Source: Sphingomonas sp. PP-CC-1A-547 (GTDB taxonomy: Bacteria; Pseudomonadota; Alphaproteobacteria; Sphingomonadales; Sphingomonadaceae). Taken from it: 64,000 nt of DNA. Shown here in pieces: positions 52,645 through 61,484 of the stretch. Every line of letters begins with the position of its first letter. Position 1 is the stretch's first letter. The DNA lies in assembly GCF_003610375.1 (NCBI RefSeq), contig NZ_RAPZ01000011.1:744001-808000 (forward strand). Direction: 5' to 3'. The notes under the pieces were generated by a model. It was not told the origin of the DNA, ran no database searches, and saw only the letters and a list, made by a program, of their open reading frames with translations. The position numbers and the translations under genes were made by a program.

Positions 52645-53378
52645 GGCCGCCGCCCCTGCCCGTGGATCAGCAGGATCGAGAAATAGGGCGTGATCGCCTC
52701 CGCATCGCACAGCCGCGTCACGCGCTGGTCGGCCATGGCTGCGTATTCCACGAGCCATGCCTCGGCCTCGCGCCCCGCAGCGGCGACCGCGCGGCGGAGC
52801 TTGGCGAGGTGGCGGCCGATCTTCATCACCACCAGCGCGTCGGTATCGCGGATGCGGCGGACGAGGTCGTCTTCGGGGAGCGTGCCCATCAGCACCGTCA
52901 GGACGTCGTCGCCCCAGGTGATCGGCGCGCCGCTGGCCGTCCACGCGCCGGACATGCCCGTGATGCCGGGTACGACCTTCACCGGCGCGATCGTCTGGAG
53001 GCGGGTGTAGAGGTGCATGAACGAACCGTAGAAGAACGGGTCGCCTTCGCAGAGTACGACAACGTCCTCGCCTGCGTTTGCGAGCGTTGCGAGGCGGTCG
53101 ATGCAGGTGGCGTAGAAGGCGGACAGGCAGTCGTTGTAGCGCGGGTCCGAGACCGGGATCTCGGTGGTGACGGGGTATTCCATCGGGAACTCGATCACGT
53201 CGTCGCGGAGCATGCCGTCGACGATCTTTCGCGCCTGGCCGGGGCGACCGGCCTTGCGGAAATAGGCGATGTGGCGCGCGCCGCGGACGAGGCGGTCCGA
53301 GCGGACGCTCATCAAGTCCTGCGCGCCGGGACCCAAGCCTACGCCGTGGATCGTGCCCCCAGTTCGTACGAGTGTCAT
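52641..53378 (-). CDS. cobI: Precorrin-2 C20-methyltransferase
   Basis: Methylates C-20 of precorrin-2 to precorrin-3A. 245 residues from ATG 53378: IHGVGLGPGAQDLMSVRSDR, VVVLCEGDPFFYGSFMHL and VPGITGMSGAWTASGAPITWG are diagnostic for CobI. Overlaps cobH (start) and cobJ (end) by four bases each. Confidence 0.95.
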   Translation of the reverse strand: MTLVRTGGTIHGVGLGPGAQDLMSVRSDRLVRGARHIAYFRKAGRPGQARKIVDGMLRDDVIEFPMEYPVTTEIPVSDPRYNDCLSAFYATCIDRLATLANAGEDVVVLCEGDPFFYGSFMHLYTRLQTIAPVKVVPGITGMSGAWTASGAPITWGDDVLTVLMGTLPEDDLVRRIRDTDALVVMKIGRHLAKLRRAVAAAGREAEAWLVEYAAMADQRVTRLCDAEAITPYFSILLIHGQGRRP

Positions 53379-54004
53379 TCGGTGCCGCTCGCTAGCGCGT
53401 TGATCGCGGCGACGGTGATCGCGCTGCCGCCCATCCGGCCTTCGACGACGACGCACGGCACGGGCTGGTCGGTCCAGAGTGCCGCCTTCGATTCCACCGC
53501 ACCGACGAAGCCGACCGGGCAGCCGATGATCGCCGCCGGGCGCGGGCAATCGGGGTCCTCGAGCATGTTGAGCAGGTGGAACAAGGCGGTGGGCGCATTG
53601 CCGATCGCGACGACGGCGCCGGCGAGATGTGGGCGCCAAAGTTCGAGCGCGGCGGCGGATCTGGTATTGCCCATCGTCCGCGCGAGTTCGGGCGTTTCGG
53701 CGGCATGAAGCGTGCAGACGATGCGGTTGTCGGCGGGCAATCTGGCCTTCGTGATGCCTTCGGTGACCATGCGGGCGTCGCACAGGATCGGGGCACCGGC
53801 CTGTAGAGCGCGACGAGCCTCGACTGCGAAAGTGCGCGTGAAGCGGATGTGCTGGGCTAGGCCGACGAGCCCGGCGGCGTGGATCATCCGGACCGCGACG
53901 GGCTCCTCCTCGGGCGAGAAACGGGCGAGATCGGCTTCGGCGCGGATCATCGCGAAGGACTGGCGGTAGATCGCCGCGCCGTCGGTTTCGTAGGCGTACG
54001 GCAT
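53375..54004 (-). CDS. cobH: Precorrin-8X methylmutase
   Basis: Moves the C-11 methyl to C-12, giving hydrogenobyrinic acid, the last step of ring assembly. 209 residues; the catalytic His42 lies in RMIHAAGLVGLA, with CDARMVTEGI and GCPVGFVGAVESK downstream. Adjacent to cobG without a gap and overlapping cobI by four bases. Confidence 0.95.
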   Translation of the reverse strand: MPYAYETDGAAIYRQSFAMIRAEADLARFSPEEEPVAVRMIHAAGLVGLAQHIRFTRTFAVEARRALQAGAPILCDARMVTEGITKARLPADNRIVCTLHAAETPELARTMGNTRSAAALELWRPHLAGAVVAIGNAPTALFHLLNMLEDPDCPRPAAIIGCPVGFVGAVESKAALWTDQPVPCVVVEGRMGGSAITVAAINALASGTE

Positions 54005-55150
54005 TCAGGCGGCTCCGAACTGGGCGAGGATCTGCGCGACGTCGAGGCCTGCGCGGGAGGGTGGTGCGCCGGCACGCGCGTCGAAAGCGAGGTCGTAGCG
54101 CCCTTCGCGACCGGTGAGCGTCACGTCGGCGGGGGCAGCGCGGGCGCATCCCTTGGCGCAGCCGGAGACGTGGAGGCGGCCGGTGATGTGCGGCGCCAGG
54201 CGTAGGGCGAGCGCGCGCGTCTCGACACTGCCCTGCGGACAGGCTGGCGCGCCGACGCAGGCATCGACATGAAGCGTTGGCGAGGCGGGGTCGGTGATGA
54301 AATCGACTGGGTCGAGTTCAATTAGAAGCGCCGCGTCGGCTTCGCAGATCGCGATGTGCCAAGGGGTAATGCGGATCGCTTCAATTGCTCGCTCGGTGCC
54401 GACGTAATGTGCCAGCGCGCGTGCTGCGATCCGACCGAATGGCAGGCCTAGCGCGAGTCCGAGGGAATGCTTTCCGATGCGAAGTGGTGGCGCGCTTGCG
54501 GCTGGAGGGGTTGTCGGGGCTGCCCAATCCGGCAGTGTGGCGCTGTGGCGTACCATGCGGCCGCTGGCGGTGCCGCCGCTGTCGACGAACCAGTGCGCGA
54601 GTGCGATCAACCGGTCGACTTCGGTGCCGGGCGATACTGGCGTGCCAAAGGTCCGGCCGTCGGCGCGGAGGATGAGCGTTCCTGATGCAGCGCGCTCGAT
54701 GCGGAAGTCGGCGGGAGCGTCTTGCAACACCGGCTCTACGCCAGCGTCGATCGCGAAGCCCATTTTGCCGGGAAGTTCGGGCAAGTCCGCCAGACGTGCG
54801 CGCAAGAGTTCGGCGATGCGGTGGGTGTCGTCGCCTGTCCGCCATTCCGGCGCGACGAGGATGTTCGCGCGCGCCTCCCGGATCGGATCGGGATCGATGA
54901 GGCCGAGGTCGAGCAGCGTGTCGATCAATGGACGCCAGCTTTCCTCGCGGACGCCGCGGATCTGGAGGTTCGCACGGCTGGTCAGGTCGATCAGGCCGTT
55001 GCCGTGCGTCGTCGCCGCCTCGCACAGGCCGAGCGTTTGCTCGCGCGTCACGTGACCGAGCGGTGGGCGGACGCGGACCAACAGACCGTCGCCGGCCATC
55101 ATCGGGCGCCATGCGTCTGGACACCAGCCTTTCACGACAAATGCGCTCAT
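54005..55150 (-). CDS. cobG: Precorrin-3B synthase (oxygen-dependent)
   Basis: A monooxygenase of the sulfite/nitrite-reductase-like fold that makes the gamma-lactone of precorrin-3B, the oxygen-requiring step of the aerobic route. 381 residues from ATG 55150. The Cys set for a 4Fe-4S cluster is CVGAPACPQG (about 294-303) and GCAKGCARA (about 330-338). The N-terminal half contains LLVRVRPPLGHVT and SRANLQIRGV, as in the family. Overlaps cobN by four bases. Its presence, and no CobZ, indicates the CobG version of the pathway. Confidence 0.93.
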   Translation of the reverse strand: MSAFVVKGWCPDAWRPMMAGDGLLVRVRPPLGHVTREQTLGLCEAATTHGNGLIDLTSRANLQIRGVREESWRPLIDTLLDLGLIDPDPIREARANILVAPEWRTGDDTHRIAELLRARLADLPELPGKMGFAIDAGVEPVLQDAPADFRIERAASGTLILRADGRTFGTPVSPGTEVDRLIALAHWFVDSGGTASGRMVRHSATLPDWAAPTTPPAASAPPLRIGKHSLGLALGLPFGRIAARALAHYVGTERAIEAIRITPWHIAICEADAALLIELDPVDFITDPASPTLHVDACVGAPACPQGSVETRALALRLAPHITGRLHVSGCAKGCARAAPADVTLTGREGRYDLAFDARAGAPPSRAGLDVAQILAQFGAA

Positions 55151-58100
55151 GCCGGCAGGTCCAGCGCTGCGAGGATCGAGTTGCGGCGGGTCGGCCAGAG
55201 GTCGGCGGCGTGGAGTGCTGCGAAACGCGCCTGCATTGCCGCGAGTGCGCCGGGGTTGGCCTCGGCGAGGAAGGCGTGGACGTCGTCGCGGCCTAGCGTG
55301 GCGTCGTAATAGAGGTCGATCAGTTCGGGACGGACTGCACTGGCGAGGTGCGCGAAGGCGCCGAGATGATCGAGCGTCGCGGCTATCTCCGCACCGCCCC
55401 GGAAGCCGTGGCGCATCATGCCGTCGACCCAGGCGGGATGTGCCGCGCGGGCGTGGACGACGCGGGCGATCTCCTCGTTGAGCGGGCGGGCCCTGGCGTG
55501 GTTCGGATCGCGTGCGTCGAGATGGTAGAGCGTGGCGCTGCCCCCCGCGACCGATTGCGCGGCGGCGAAGCCGGCCTCGTGCGCGGCGTAGTCCGCGGCG
55601 AGGAGGAGGTCGGTTTCGGGCAGGTCCTGGACGTGGACGAAGGCATCTGCGGCGGCGACGCGGTCGCGGATGCCGGCGGGGTCGAACGCGTTCTGGCCCC
55701 CTTCCCCATCGGCGTCGAGCGCGTGGCTGGAGGCGGACAGCCACGCTTGGCCGGCGGTCAGGCGCGCTTCCGGCGTGTAGGTCTCGGCGGCGTCGCCCAT
55801 GCTCAGGCCGTAGCGGCCGGGTTCGGGGCCGTAGACGCGCGCGGTGGCTGGCTTGCCGACGAACGGGTTCCAGTCGGCCGGCTCGTCGCGTGCGCCCAGG
55901 GCGCGGACGGCTTGGCCGAACATCGTGCAGAGCGCCGGGAAGGCGTCGCGGAACAGGCCGGATACGCGCAGGGTGACGTCGATGCGGGGGCGGTCGAAGT
56001 TGGCCAGCGGGAGGATCTCGACGCCCGTCACGCGGTCGGATTGCATGTCCCAGACAGGTTCAGCGCCGAGCAGGTGGAGTGCCATCGCGAACTCTTCGCC
56101 GGCCGTTCGCATCGTGGCGGAGGCCCAGAGGTCGACGACGAGGTTGCGGGGGTAGTCGCCGTGATCCTGGAGGTGGCGGCGGACGAGTTCATCGGCGAGT
56201 TTGACGCCTTGGGTGTGGGCGGCGCGCGACGGGACCGCGCGGGGATCGGTGGTGTAGACGTTGCGGCCGGTCGGGAGGACGTCGGCGCGGCCTCGCCACG
56301 GGGAGCCGGACGGGCCGGACGCGACGCGCTTGCCTTGGAGCGCCGACAGGAGGCCGAGGCGTTCCGCTGCGCCGTGTTCGCCGCGGCCGTAGATGTGGAG
56401 GCCGTCGCCGTACTGGCTTTCCTTCACGTCGCAGACGAACGTATCGATGCGGGTGATCGCGTCGGCTTGGGACTGCGCGTCGTCGAGGCCCAGCGTTGCG
56501 GCGAGGCCGGTGGCGGTGGCTTCATCGCGGATGTCGCGTTGCAGGCGGTCACGGCGCGCGGGATCGAGGCCGTCGGCGTTGGAGAATTCGTCTAGCAGCG
56601 CTTCGAGGCGGCCGAGGCCGGCACCGATGCGCGTGCGTTCGAGCGGGGGCGGGACATGGCCGAGCGTGACCGCACCGATGCGACGTTTGGCTTGCGCCGC
56701 TTCGCCGGGGTCGTTGACGATGAACGGGTAGATGACGGGCATCGCGCCGGTCAGTGCCTCGGGCCAGCAGGCGTCGGACAGCGCGACCGACTTGCCGGGG
56801 AGCCATTCGAGCGTACCGTGCGCGCCGACATGGACCAGCGCATCGGTGCCGCGCGTGCGGAGCCAGAGGTAGAACGCGACATAGGCGTGGCAGGGGCAGC
56901 GGGAGAGGTCGTGATACTCCTCCGCGCGTTGCTCGGTGCGGCCGCGTTCGGGTTGGAGCGCGACGAGGGCCCCGCCCTGGTCGATCGCGGTGAACGTGAA
57001 GTCTTCTGTTGGATCGCTCCAGCTTTCCTGGAGGTCTTTCCGCAGGGTTTCGGGGAGCTGCGCGAGGGATTTGCGATACTCGGCGAGCGGCCAGTGGATG
57101 CGGGAGGTAGCGAGATCGGTCGCGTCAGGGGTGATCGCGTAGCCCGCTTTGGTGAGGTCGGCGAGGATCGCCTGCGTGGAGGCGAGCGCGTCGAGACCGA
57201 CGGCGTGCGCCATCTGGTACGTCTTGCCCGGGTAGGTCGAGAGGATGATCGCGAGGCGGTGGTCGCCGACGGGCTTGCTGGCAAGGCTGGTCCAGGCTTC
57301 GATCCGCGCGGCGATGGCGGTGATGCGGGCTGGGTCGGCGCGGTGTTCGCGGCGGGTGTATTCGAGGTCGCCGTCTCGCGCGGCGGCTTCCTTGAAGCTG
57401 GCGACGCCGGCGAAGAGGCGACCGTCCACTTCCGGAAGGACGACGTGCATGGCGAGGTCGGCGGGCGATAGGCCTCGGGTCGCGCCGATCCAAGCCGCGC
57501 GGTCGGAGGTCGCTAGCGCGATCTGGAATACGGGGACGTTGGCGCCATCCAATGGCGTGGTGTCGGTAGCGCCGCGTGCGGAGAAGGCGGTGGCGTTGAC
57601 GATCGCAGCGGGCTTTAATGCCTTAACCCAGCGGGTCAGCCAGCCGCCGGCGTCCGGGGTCTTGAGCGAAGGCGCGAACAGGCCGAGGACGTCGAACCCT
57701 CGCGCGGAAAGCTCGGCGTGGAGCGCTTCGATTGGGTGGAGGTCGGCGGCGGTCACGTACGAGCGGTAGAAGACGATCAGGATGCGGGGGCGTGTCGCGT
57801 TCACGTGGAAGGCAGCCGGGCAGGTCACGCCGTCATGTGGCTGCCAGCCGCCGACGTCGGCGATCGCGCGGACGCCGGTGACGGGGCCGGCGTAGATGCC
57901 GGCCGCGAGCGCGAACTGGGCCAGCGCTGCCTGCGCTGCGACTGCGGCGCCGGTGTCGCAGAGATGGGCCAGGCGGCGGAGCGTCGAGAGCGGGATCGTC
58001 GAGGCGGCATCGAGGCGCGTGTCGATGCGGCCGTCTGCGGCGAGGACGGCTAGCGCGATGCCGTTCTCCCTCGCGAGGTTTTCGACCTGTTGCAGGCCAT

Positions 58101-58392
58101 AGCTCCAGTAAGACCGCCCGCCGATCAGTCGGATCAGGATGCCCTTCGCGCCTGCCAGCGTCTGTTCGACATAGGTGTCGACCGAAAGCGGGTGCTGGAG
58201 TGCGCTCAGGTTCGCGAGGCGTAGCGATGGCAATCGGCTACCGGCCGCGTCCGCACGTCTCCAGCCCGCGGCGAACGCGCCGAGGTCACCGTCGGAGAAC
58301 GAGAGGACGACGAGGTCCGCGGGGGATTGGGCCAGGTCCTGCGGGACCGCGCTTTCCTCCAGCCCGTGGGTCTCGCGGAAGACGACGTGCAT
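55147..58392 (-). CDS. cobN: Aerobic cobaltochelatase large subunit
   Basis: The ATP-dependent cobalt chelatase subunit that binds hydrogenobyrinic acid a,c-diamide; it works with CobS and CobT, which are not in this window. 1081 residues, on the short side against about 1275 for the Pseudomonas denitrificans protein. Characteristic segments: VHVGAHGTLEWLPGKSVALSD (a known CobN/BchH signature), CPCHAYVAFYLW, and LHIYGRGEH. ATG 58392 was chosen because upstream codons lie in cobW. Cobalt should be supplied by CobW and the NiCoT permease. Confidence 0.95.
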   Translation of the reverse strand: MHVVFRETHGLEESAVPQDLAQSPADLVVLSFSDGDLGAFAAGWRRADAAGSRLPSLRLANLSALQHPLSVDTYVEQTLAGAKGILIRLIGGRSYWSYGLQQVENLARENGIALAVLAADGRIDTRLDAASTIPLSTLRRLAHLCDTGAAVAAQAALAQFALAAGIYAGPVTGVRAIADVGGWQPHDGVTCPAAFHVNATRPRILIVFYRSYVTAADLHPIEALHAELSARGFDVLGLFAPSLKTPDAGGWLTRWVKALKPAAIVNATAFSARGATDTTPLDGANVPVFQIALATSDRAAWIGATRGLSPADLAMHVVLPEVDGRLFAGVASFKEAAARDGDLEYTRREHRADPARITAIAARIEAWTSLASKPVGDHRLAIILSTYPGKTYQMAHAVGLDALASTQAILADLTKAGYAITPDATDLATSRIHWPLAEYRKSLAQLPETLRKDLQESWSDPTEDFTFTAIDQGGALVALQPERGRTEQRAEEYHDLSRCPCHAYVAFYLWLRTRGTDALVHVGAHGTLEWLPGKSVALSDACWPEALTGAMPVIYPFIVNDPGEAAQAKRRIGAVTLGHVPPPLERTRIGAGLGRLEALLDEFSNADGLDPARRDRLQRDIRDEATATGLAATLGLDDAQSQADAITRIDTFVCDVKESQYGDGLHIYGRGEHGAAERLGLLSALQGKRVASGPSGSPWRGRADVLPTGRNVYTTDPRAVPSRAAHTQGVKLADELVRRHLQDHGDYPRNLVVDLWASATMRTAGEEFAMALHLLGAEPVWDMQSDRVTGVEILPLANFDRPRIDVTLRVSGLFRDAFPALCTMFGQAVRALGARDEPADWNPFVGKPATARVYGPEPGRYGLSMGDAAETYTPEARLTAGQAWLSASSHALDADGEGGQNAFDPAGIRDRVAAADAFVHVQDLPETDLLLAADYAAHEAGFAAAQSVAGGSATLYHLDARDPNHARARPLNEEIARVVHARAAHPAWVDGMMRHGFRGGAEIAATLDHLGAFAHLASAVRPELIDLYYDATLGRDDVHAFLAEANPGALAAMQARFAALHAADLWPTRRNSILAALDLPA

Positions 58393-58400
58393 CGTAGGCC

Positions 58401-59438
58401 TCAGCCGTCCAGCGCGGCCTTGATGCGGGCCTCGTCGATCCGGTCGTGCTCTGCGATGACCACGAGTTGCGTGCGGCGCGGTTCGTCCGCGCGCCAAGGG
58501 CGGTCGTACTGCGTACGGACCCGCGCGCCGACCGCCTGAACGAGCAGGCGCATCGGCTTGCCGGTGACGGCGGCGTAGCCCTTCACGCGGAGGATGTCGG
58601 CGCTGCGGGCGAGCGCCTCGATCTTTGCGGTGAGGTCCGTCGGGTCGGCGATCTCGCCAAGCTCGACGACGACGCTGTCGAAATCGTCATGCTCGTGATC
58701 GTCCTCGCCGTCGTGATGCGACGGGCGGCTGGCGATATCGTCCTCGGCCGCGGCGTTGAGGCCGAGGATCACGCGAGGATCGATGATGCCGTCGGTCAGG
58801 TCGATCACCGGGAGTGGTCTTGCGGACTCCGCGGCGATGACGGCGCGTGCCTTGGCGACGCCCTCGGGGCCGGCGAGATCGACCTTGGTCAAGAGCACCA
58901 GATCGGCGCAGGCGAGCTGATCCTCGAACACTTCCGAGAGCGGCGTCTCATGATCGACGCTTGGGTCGGCGGCGCGCTGGGCGTCGAGCGCGGCCACGTC
59001 GGGGGCGAAGCGGCCCGCGGCGACGGCTTCCGCATCGGCGAGCGCGATGACGCCGTCGACAGTGATGCGCGAGCGGATCGCGGGCCAGTCGAACGCCTTC
59101 AGCAGCGGCTTGGGCAGCGCGAGGCCAGACGTCTCGATAAGAATGTGGTCGGGGCGCGGGGCGAGCGCGAGGAGCGCCTCGACGGTCGGGATGAAATCAT
59201 CCGCCACCGTGCAGCAGATGCAGCCGTTCGCCAGCTCGATCACATTCTCCGCCGGGCAATCGGGGATCGCACAGCCCTTGAGGATGTCGCCGTCGATGCC
59301 GAGCGTGCCGAATTCGTTGACGACGACGGCGAGACGGCGGCCGTTCGCGTTGCGGATCAGGTGGCTGATGAGCGTGGTCTTGCCGGCTCCGAGAAAGCCG
59401 GTGACGATCGTGACGGGGACCTTTGAAAGATCGGGCAT
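58401..59438 (-). CDS. cobW: CobW-type GTP-dependent metallochaperone
   Basis: A COG0523 G3E GTPase of 345 residues thought to deliver cobalt to the CobNST chelatase. The P-loop GFLGAGKTT is at residues 14-22, the metal-binding CxCC motif at 73-76 (GCICCTV) and a His/Asp/Glu-rich loop (HHDGEDDHEHDD) near 245-256 is suited to metal binding. AGGAG precedes ATG 59438. It is the first gene after cobalamin riboswitch 1 and lies eight bases from cobN. The role in cobalt handling follows from the family and its position. Confidence 0.93.
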   Translation of the reverse strand: MPDLSKVPVTIVTGFLGAGKTTLISHLIRNANGRRLAVVVNEFGTLGIDGDILKGCAIPDCPAENVIELANGCICCTVADDFIPTVEALLALAPRPDHILIETSGLALPKPLLKAFDWPAIRSRITVDGVIALADAEAVAAGRFAPDVAALDAQRAADPSVDHETPLSEVFEDQLACADLVLLTKVDLAGPEGVAKARAVIAAESARPLPVIDLTDGIIDPRVILGLNAAAEDDIASRPSHHDGEDDHEHDDFDSVVVELGEIADPTDLTAKIEALARSADILRVKGYAAVTGKPMRLLVQAVGARVRTQYDRPWRADEPRRTQLVVIAEHDRIDEARIKAALDG

Positions 59439-59552
59439 TGGTATTCTCCTGCGAGCACACGCACGCACGACCATAGGGCCGCACGCGTTCGTCGCTCAGA
59501 CGGAGTACCGTGCCGCGACCATCCCCTGGATCGTAGCAAGAGCGACCGTTGC

Positions 59553-59740
59553 GCTGGCAGGTCTCCTGGCTCGCGGGTCGAGGCTCGACGTACGCCTTCC
59601 CAGGTTTCCCCAGTGGCTGCCCTTCTCGTGAAGGGCGTGTGCGTCTCGCTCACCGCTTACAGTTGCAGGGACAGCCGCGGCATTGGGAGGAACTCCCGCA
59701 CCGCATTCCCATTCAAGCCCCGAAAGGCACCGGCGCGATC
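59553..59740 (-). promoter_or_regulatory. Cobalamin riboswitch 1 (cobW operon leader)
   Basis: Read on the minus strand it contains the canonical conserved elements in order: GGTGCC (59731-59726), TTGAATGGGAAT, CCGCGGCTGTCCCTGCAACT, the B12 box AGCCACTGG and GAGCCAGGAGACCTGCC at the 3' end. It lies about 115 bases upstream of cobW and should repress the cobW-cobN-cobG-cobH-cobI-cobJ operon when adenosylcobalamin binds. Confidence 0.95.
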
Positions 59741-59822
59741 TGTGAGGTTCGGTGAAACCGAGCCTCGGGGGTGGGTTAGAGGAATTCCGGGGGCGTGCCA
59801 ATTCGCATATCGCTAGTTTCGA

Positions 59823-59942
59823 ATCCTCCCCCGCCAGGGGGAGGTGGCACCGGAGGTGACGGAGGGGGCGGACACGGAACAAACGTGATCGCCGTCCTCC
59901 CCCTCCGTCGCTTCGCGCCACCTCCCCCTGGCGGGGGAGGAT
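59823..59942. repeat. REPIN-like inverted repeat
   Basis: 120 bp whose ends are inverted copies: CCTCCCCCGCCAGGGGGAGG at 59825-59844 and CCTCCCCCTGGCGGGGGAGG at 59921-59940, with further complementary stretches (GGTGGC/GCCACC, GACGGAGGGGG/CCCCCTCCGTC) inward. It sits between riboswitch 1 and the permease gene and differs in sequence from the element near kduD, so at least two REP families occur. Confidence 0.75.
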
Positions 59943-59974
59943 CGAGGGCGCGTCCAATTCGGTGATGGCGCCAG

Positions 59975-61024
59975 CTATCCGTGAACGACTTCGATCTCGT
60001 CGAAGCGTTTCCAGCGGTAGATCGCGAAGCTCAGCACCCAGCAGAGCACGAACAGGCCGACGATCGCGAAGCCGAGCCCGTTGAAGTTCTCGCCGAGCGC
60101 CGCTGCGACGTCCCATATGCCGCCGGTGAATCCGAGCTTCGATCCGAGCAGCGCGAGCGTCTCGATCCCGCCGATCGCGATCGCGACGATCGCGGAGATC
60201 AAGGTGATGGTGATGTTGTAGTAGAGCTTGCGGATCGGCTTCACGAACGCCCATTCATAGGCGCCGAGCATGACGACGCCGTCGGCGGTGTCGACCAGCG
60301 CCATGCCGGTCGCGAACAGTACGGGGAGGACGAGGACGACACCGATCGAGAGACCGTCGGCGGCCTGGCTTGCTGAGAGGCCGAGGATCGCGACCTCCGT
60401 CGCCGTGTCGAAACCGAGGCCGAACAGGAAGCCGAGCGGCGCCATGTGCCAGCTCCGCGTGACCAGCCGGAACATCGGGCGGAACAGACGTGCGAGCAGG
60501 CCGCGGTTGCCGAGGAGGAGGTCGAGGTCCTCCTCGACATAGGTGCCGCCGCCCCGGACATGGCCGAAGGTGCGCCAGACCGAGCGCAGGATGATCAGGT
60601 TCATCGCGGCGATCGTGAACAGGAACACGGCGGAGATGACGGTCGCGACCACGCCGCCCACCTCCTTGAACGCTTCGAACTGCGACAGCGCATTGGCGGT
60701 CAGTGCGATCGCGACGGCCGCGATGAGCACGATGCCGGAATGCCCGATCGCGAACCAGAAGCCGACCGCGATCGGGCGCTGGCCGTCCTGCATCAGCTTG
60801 CGCGTCACATTGTCGATTGCCGCGATGTGATCGGCGTCGACAGCATGGCGCAGTCCCAGCCCCCAGGCGAGCAGCGCGGTGCCCAGCATCAGCGGTTGCG
60901 CGTGGAACAGCGAGAACGCCCAACACCATGCGGCGATGTTGGCCGCGACCAGGCCTGCGAACATCCAGCCGATGCGCTTTCGTGTCGAACCCCGCGTCGG
61001 TCGTTCCATCGTCAAAGTCGTCAT
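59975..61024 (-). CDS. NiCoT-family nickel/cobalt permease
   Basis: An inner-membrane cobalt/nickel importer of 349 residues with eight predicted membrane segments. The metal-selectivity signature HX4DH is H60-AVDA-D65-H66 in the LRHAVDADHIAAIDN segment, and GHSGIVL, LGFDTATE and the further NiCoT motifs follow. ATG 61024 is chosen because codons further upstream lie in the riboswitch leader; an ATG at 61009 is also possible. The cobalamin riboswitch upstream indicates cobalt as the physiological substrate. Confidence 0.93.
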   Translation of the reverse strand: MTTLTMERPTRGSTRKRIGWMFAGLVAANIAAWCWAFSLFHAQPLMLGTALLAWGLGLRHAVDADHIAAIDNVTRKLMQDGQRPIAVGFWFAIGHSGIVLIAAVAIALTANALSQFEAFKEVGGVVATVISAVFLFTIAAMNLIILRSVWRTFGHVRGGGTYVEEDLDLLLGNRGLLARLFRPMFRLVTRSWHMAPLGFLFGLGFDTATEVAILGLSASQAADGLSIGVVLVLPVLFATGMALVDTADGVVMLGAYEWAFVKPIRKLYYNITITLISAIVAIAIGGIETLALLGSKLGFTGGIWDVAAALGENFNGLGFAIVGLFVLCWVLSFAIYRWKRFDEIEVVHG

Positions 61025-61221
61025 GCACAAACCCCGCAGCGTCCGACGAGGACCGGGGCCTGCCGCGAACGGCCGGGCCATGCGACGACCGGACGCCATG
61101 AGCGACCGACGCACGACGCCGATGCGGCCCCCGCCACATGGTCGTCGCTCAGCCAGTGTCACGCAGGCGGCGTTCACCGTGCCTCGGTCACCCCCTGGAC
61201 CGGGACAAGAGCGACCAGACG
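61025..61221 (-). promoter_or_regulatory. Expression platform region of riboswitch 2
   Basis: The transcript segment from 61151 to 61140 (TGAGCGACGACC) can pair with GTCGCTCA (61106-61099) or with GGTCGTCGC (61090-61082), so two helices are mutually exclusive. No U-tract terminator is present, which would fit translational control. The pairing is read by eye. Confidence 0.4.
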
Positions 61222-61412
61222 CCGGCAGGTCTCCTGGCTCGCGGGTCAAAGCTCCTCGCCACGCCTTCCCAGGTCGTCGACCCAGTGGCTGCCCTCGCGA
61301 AAAGGGCTCGTGCGTCTCGCTCACCGCTTACAGTTGCAGGGACAGCCGCGGCATGGGACGGCGAACCGTCCGCACCGCATTCCCAATCAAGCCCTTACGG
61401 GCACCGACGCGA
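61222..61412 (-). promoter_or_regulatory. Cobalamin riboswitch 2 (permease leader)
   Basis: On the minus strand: GGTGCC (61405-61400), TTGATTGGGAAT, CCGCGGCTGTCCCTGCAACT, the B12 box AGCCACTGG and GAGCCAGGAGACCTGCC. It has the same core as riboswitch 1 with changed peripheral stems. It lies about 200 bases before the permease ATG and should shut off cobalt import when adenosylcobalamin is plentiful. Confidence 0.95.
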
Positions 61413-61484
61413 TCACGGGAAACGGCTGCAAGCCGCGTCCCGCACGATCGGTACCCTGCTTTGGGTCGCGTGCCAACGGTCGCG

